Assembly: GCA_017880745.1 (NCBI GenBank)
Contig: JADGRR010000131.1
Span: 1 to 7,419, forward strand
Length of the DNA: 7,419 nt
Direction of reading: 5' to 3'
Origin: Burkholderiales bacterium
Lineage (GTDB): Bacteria > Pseudomonadota > Gammaproteobacteria > Burkholderiales > SG8-39
The notes below the pieces were generated by a model. That model made no database searches and had not been told where the DNA came from. It was given only the letters and a program-made list of their open reading frames with translations. This document shows positions 5,379-7,419 of this stretch, piece after piece. A program made the translations under genes and the position numbers. Within the stretch, counting starts at the first letter, position 1; each line of letters opens with the position of its first letter.

Positions 5379-7419
5379 ATGCGACTATATTCACCGAACG
5401 GATTCAGCAGACCCGTGCATGTGAAAGACGTTATGAGAAAACTGCTGACACGGGGACGTACTGCGATCACAGCACTCGTCCTGCTTTCCATTGGCGCCCT
5501 GGTTGCCGGCTGCGGCGGCGGCGGTAGCGGCGATCCGGGTGTTTCGTCCCAGTTGGTCAGCGGCGTTGCCGCCACGGGCGCCCCTCTGGCTGGACAGGTA
5601 ACCCTCAGAGATTCCTCCTCGAAGGACAAGACAACCGTAGTTGCCAGCGATGGCTCATTCGCGATCGATGTGTCTGGCATGAAGGCGCCTTTCATATTGA
5701 AAGCGGATGGGACAGTCGACGGAGTGAACCGGACGATGTTCTCGTTTGCAACGCAGCCAGGCACTGCCAACGTCAACCCGCTTTCAAGTGTGGCGCTGGC
5801 CAACGCGGCGGGCGTCGACGATCCCGCAACGGTCTTTGACAAGCCCGATGCGGCCACGCTCGACAAGGTCAAGTCCGCGATGCCGGGCGCCGTCGCGACC
5901 CTGCAGACGAAACTCATGCCCTTGCTCGCTGTCTTCAGCGCCGGTACTACCAATCCAGTCACGGATTCCGTCCCGGCTGATCACAGCGGCCTCGACGGCG
6001 TGTTCGACAACGTGAAGGTTGTCATAGCCAACGGCACCCTCACCATCACCAATGCAACCACCGGTGCCGTCCTTTTCACCGCGCAGCTGAAAGACATCGA
6101 ACACGGGCAATTTACGGATAAGGGCGACGACGTTCCCAAGAATGGTCCCCGGCCGGCTGCTCCGACCGGCGTGAAGGCCATCGGCGGCGATGCTCAGGTG
6201 ACCGTCTCCTGGGACCCGGTCGCCAATGCGACTTCATATGATCTCTTCTATGCGACCAAATCCAACGTCGCCGAAGAGGAAGATAGCGATGACGTGCATG
6301 CAAAACGGGTAAAAAATGTCACGAGTCCGTTTGTGGTGACGGGGCTTGCCGCATCTACCACCTATTTTGTCATGGTCAGGGCGATCAACGGCGGACGTAG
6401 AGGTCCTCCCTCGGCCGAAGTATCCGCTACGACAACCGGCGCGACACCGGCAACAACCGTTCCCGCGGCACCAACCGGGGTAACGGCCACCGGCGGCACC
6501 AAGCAGGCGACCATTGCGTGGCCAGCGGTTACCGGCGCGACGTCATACAATCTGTACTGGTCCACGACTACCGGCGTTACGACCGCTAGCGGCACCAAGA
6601 TCATCGGGGCAACGAGCCCCACCGTTCAAACCGGGTTGGCCGACAGCACAACGTACTTCTACATCCTTACGGCTGTGAACAGCGCCGGCGAGAGCGCTGC
6701 CTCGGTACAGGTTGCTGCAACCACTCTTGCGGCGAATTCTCCGCCGCCGGCCGTTCCCGCGGCCCCGACCGGCATTACCGCGGTGGGTGGCGACAACCAG
6801 GTGACCATCTCCTGGGCTGCAGTCACAGATGCGACCTCGTACAACGTTTATTGGTCGACCACATCCGGGGTTACAGCGTCGACGGGAACGAAGATCGCTG
6901 GAGTTACCAGCCCGTTTGTTCACGCCGGACTTAACGCCAGCACGGCATACTTCTATGTCGTCACGGCGGTAAACACCGCTGGTGAGAGCGGTCCTTCGGT
7001 TCAGGCCACGGCGACCACCAACGCTGCGACCGCGACCGTTCCCGCTGCACCCACAGGGGTGACTGCGGTCGGTGGCACCAAGCAGGTGAGCGTTTCCTGG
7101 ACCGCAGTTTCCGGCGCAACGTCGTACAACCTGTACTGGTCGGCCACGACCGGGGTCACAACTGCTACGGGGACGAAAGTTACCGGCGCAACGAGCCCCA
7201 ATGTCGTGACCGGGCTTGCTGACAGCACCGCCTACTTTTTCATCGTTACGGCGGTGAACAGCAGCGGTGAGAGCGCCGCTTCGGGCCAGGCTACTGCGAC
7301 CACGAACGCCGCAGCGATTGACGGAGCAGCGCTCTATATGCACAGCTGCAGCGGTTGCCACAGTGGGTCGCTGGATCCTAATAACAGTGCCCACATCTTA
7401 GGGTCATCGCATCAGCAGG
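5379..7419 (+). CDS. Large lipoprotein with four fibronectin type III domains and a c-type haem motif (C-terminus cut by window edge)
   Basis: The frame is open from ATG 5379 to the right edge: 680 complete codons. The strong ribosome-binding site favours this start; ATG 5433 would give a more usual signal peptide. The lipobox is LVAGC, with Cys45 (Cys27 from the later start) followed by a Gly-rich linker, predicting an outer-membrane lipoprotein. Residues 58-115 look like a carboxypeptidase-regulatory-type beta sandwich (VSGVAATGAPLAGQVTL), followed by a region to about 250 often seen with it. Four FN3 domains follow at about 258-354, 361-449, 459-547 and 554-642. The last three are each 89 residues with very similar sequence. 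Then ALYMHSCSGCH has Cys657, Cys660 and His661: a CxxCH haem c attachment motif, with the distal ligand beyond the window. I infer an outer-membrane, possibly surface-exposed protein with an electron-transfer or redox-sensing end. It is controlled by a sigma-54 promoter. The physiological role is not known. Confidence 0.88.
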   Translation, partial: MRLYSPNGFSRPVHVKDVMRKLLTRGRTAITALVLLSIGALVAGCGGGGSGDPGVSSQLVSGVAATGAPLAGQVTLRDSSSKDKTTVVASDGSFAIDVSGMKAPFILKADGTVDGVNRTMFSFATQPGTANVNPLSSVALANAAGVDDPATVFDKPDAATLDKVKSAMPGAVATLQTKLMPLLAVFSAGTTNPVTDSVPADHSGLDGVFDNVKVVIANGTLTITNATTGAVLFTAQLKDIEHGQFTDKGDDVPKNGPRPAAPTGVKAIGGDAQVTVSWDPVANATSYDLFYATKSNVAEEEDSDDVHAKRVKNVTSPFVVTGLAASTTYFVMVRAINGGRRGPPSAEVSATTTGATPATTVPAAPTGVTATGGTKQATIAWPAVTGATSYNLYWSTTTGVTTASGTKIIGATSPTVQTGLADSTTYFYILTAVNSAGESAASVQVAATTLAANSPPPAVPAAPTGITAVGGDNQVTISWAAVTDATSYNVYWSTTSGVTASTGTKIAGVTSPFVHAGLNASTAYFYVVTAVNTAGESGPSVQATATTNAATATVPAAPTGVTAVGGTKQVSVSWTAVSGATSYNLYWSATTGVTTATGTKVTGATSPNVVTGLADSTAYFFIVTAVNSSGESAASGQATATTNAAAIDGAALYMHSCSGCHSGSLDPNNSAHILGSSHQQ
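6459..7304 (+). repeat. Three near-identical FN3-encoding repeats
   Basis: Units at 6459-6725, 6753-7019 and 7038-7304 each encode 89 residues beginning VPAAPTG and ending ATT, with the shared cores ATSYN-YWS and YF--TAVN--GES. By eye the first and third are about three quarters identical in protein. The linkers are 9 and 6 residues and rich in Ala, Pro and Thr. The FN3 unit before them (6150-6440) is clearly more divergent, so the array seems to have grown by internal duplication of one unit. Confidence 0.85.

Noticed and set aside
6543..7394. A 283-codon minus-strand open frame opposite the FN3 domains
   Set aside because: It mirrors the repeated FN3-coding DNA, is Arg/Gly/Cys-rich, and the plus-strand frame is clearly the coding one.

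Overview
The window looks like a stretch of a GC-rich proteobacterial chromosome, most probably from a betaproteobacterium. This rests on high-GC codon use, three Gram-negative lipoproteins, a sigma-54 promoter, and protein families common in that class. The genus cannot be told from the sequence alone. No mobile element, tRNA, rRNA or CRISPR array was seen.

Layout. At the left edge, on the minus strand, is a secreted Trp/Tyr-rich protein of unknown function, cut by the window start (1-632). A divergent, apparently non-coding gap of about 440 bases follows, with GC-rich hairpins and an extended -10 element close to the next gene. A compact plus-strand operon comes next: a GlrK/QseE-type sensor kinase (1074-2540), a QseG-like coiled-coil lipoprotein (2629-3195) and a GlrR/QseF-type sigma-54 activator (3200-4570). 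After a hairpin-rich gap comes a small cysteine-containing lipoprotein (4759-5028). A 350-base regulatory region follows, then a large lipoprotein that is open to the right edge (5379-7419). It has four fibronectin type III domains, and a CxxCH haem-binding motif begins just before the window ends.

How the parts may work together. Kinase, lipoprotein and response regulator match the gene order of the enterobacterial glrK-qseG-glrR system, in which the lipoprotein communicates with the kinase and phosphorylated GlrR activates sigma-54 promoters. The last gene has a near-canonical sigma-54 promoter (5216-5230). Upstream of it lie three dyads whose half-sites (GTCG and CGAC) resemble the TGTC-N10-GACA sites described for enterobacterial GlrR. 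The simplest reading, which is inference, is that the GlrR of this window activates the neighbouring FN3-cytochrome gene. That would be a local envelope-sensing circuit with an output different from the small RNA GlmY known in enterics.
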